The notes under the pieces are model-generated. The model was not told the DNA's origin. It was given only the letters and a program-made list of their open reading frames with translations, and did not search any database. The position numbers were made by a program, and so were the translations under genes. Shown one piece after another: positions 63,617-64,000 of a stretch of 64,000 nt of DNA. Each line of letters begins with the position of its first letter. Position 1 is the first letter of the stretch. The stretch covers positions 1-64,000 of the forward strand of contig JACOUN010000079.1 in assembly GCA_016177805.1 (NCBI GenBank), given 5' to 3'. The DNA is from Rhodocyclales bacterium. GTDB lineage: Bacteria > Pseudomonadota > Gammaproteobacteria > Burkholderiales > Rhodocyclaceae.

Positions 63617-64000
63617 TCAATATTCTCTAAATTCGTTCTTTCCAATGTCAATTGTCAGTAGAACGGTTTTCTCACGGTTTTCGAGCGTTGCATTGTTCTT
63701 GAGCGCTTCATCGGTGAAGTTTTGTATGGTGACGGAAATGATGGCGTAGTCCGTCATATTTGATTTCACCCAACTCGCATTCGTCAATTTCCCTTTTTCC
63801 GTCAGTCGGTATAGGCTAGTTATAGGCTGCTCATCGAATGTGGCTACGCTCAGATAGTATGCGTATTGGCATACGCCGTGAGTGTCGATATAGCACTCAC
63901 CGTTGTCGGCGGGAAGCTCATGCAGACGCAGGAATAGACTATTTTCTATTTCTGGGTCGAGCGTATTCAGTTCCGTCGTAACGCCGTATGCGAGGAGTTT
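63617..64000 (-). CDS. C-terminal part of an unknown gene running off the right edge
   Basis: A 127-residue open frame, continuing beyond the window, ending in LTIDIGKNEFREY and stop TGA. Clearly lower in GC than the rest, with codons such as AAA, ATA, GAA and AAT unlike the neighbours. The protein is hydrophilic with two Cys (ECYIDTHGVCQYAYYL), a possible disulfide as in secreted proteins. I do not recognise the family. The beginning lies outside. The base composition suggests acquisition by transfer. Confidence 0.7.
   Translation of the reverse strand, partial: KLLAYGVTTELNTLDPEIENSLFLRLHELPADNGECYIDTHGVCQYAYYLSVATFDEQPITSLYRLTEKGKLTNASWVKSNMTDYAIISVTIQNFTDEALKNNATLENREKTVLLTIDIGKNEFREY

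Noticed and set aside
1-64000. Search by eye for tRNA, rRNA, CRISPR arrays, intact transposases or prophage genes
   Set aside because: No cloverleaf-like tRNA, rRNA stretch, regularly spaced repeat or transposase motif was recognised, although a tool search could still find short RNAs.

Overview
The window reads as chromosomal DNA of a GC-rich, Gram-negative betaproteobacterium, probably a Rhodocyclales-like facultative anaerobe. The evidence is a DUF3460 small protein, a DUF1631/HDOD pair, an HslV with the six-residue MEQFRG pre-sequence, a cysI-DUF934-cysH sulfur operon with a divergent cysB, a NarX/NarL pair beside an FNR-type regulator, and a full tol-pal locus. No rRNA, tRNA, CRISPR array or intact insertion sequence was seen. 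Nearly all of the DNA is housekeeping-like. The exception is the last ~390 bases, which are clearly more AT-rich and hold the C-terminal end of an unrecognised gene.

Layout. 0.2-2.4 kb: a MocR-type regulator divergent from a LysE-family exporter. 2.5-7.3 kb: a large lipoprotein of unknown function, DUF3460 and an exonuclease/GIY-YIG-like fusion. 7.5-11 kb: a Crp/FNR regulator divergent from narXL, with NarL-like heptamers and an FNR-like site between them. 11.2-18.3 kb: a HupE/UreJ metal transporter, then on the minus strand ybgC-tolQRAB-pal-cpoB-queE-queC. 18.5-23.7 kb: a double-STAS protein, hslVU, an AEC transporter, an AlaX editing protein and a DUF2007 protein. 23.7-27.2 kb: slipin with its NfeD partner, and a flavin oxidoreductase. 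27.4-33.9 kb: the assimilatory sulfate pathway cysI-DUF934-cysH-(42-aa ORF)-cysD-cysN with divergent cysB. 33.9-43.1 kb: a chemoreceptor, an asparaginase with an amino-acid-binding protein, an Atm1-type ABC exporter, and HDOD and DUF1631 proteins.

43.4-63.4 kb is the most interesting part: a fatty-acid-type catabolic island. One block (DUF1302 outer-membrane protein, DUF1329, YCF48-like, RND/MMPL) looks like an envelope lipid-handling machine. The second block is a PsrA-like TetR repressor, FadE, thiolase, DegV, FadB-like and FadN-like multifunctional enzymes, YciA, FadA and an enoyl-CoA hydratase/isomerase. The same perfect 20-bp palindrome, ATTCAAACAAACGTTTGAAT, lies at 43403 and 50629. It fits the CAAAC-N4-GTTTG box described for PsrA. 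At both places it sits at an identical distance from a TTGACA -35 element. The inference is that one repressor sensing acyl-CoA or fatty acid controls both envelope transport of a hydrophobic substrate and its beta-oxidation.

How the rest fits together: NarXL and FNR sense nitrate and low oxygen, although their target operons lie outside the window. The cys genes take sulfate to sulfide through the APS-reductase (not PAPS) branch. The tol-pal genes maintain the envelope, with two queuosine genes probably cotranscribed.
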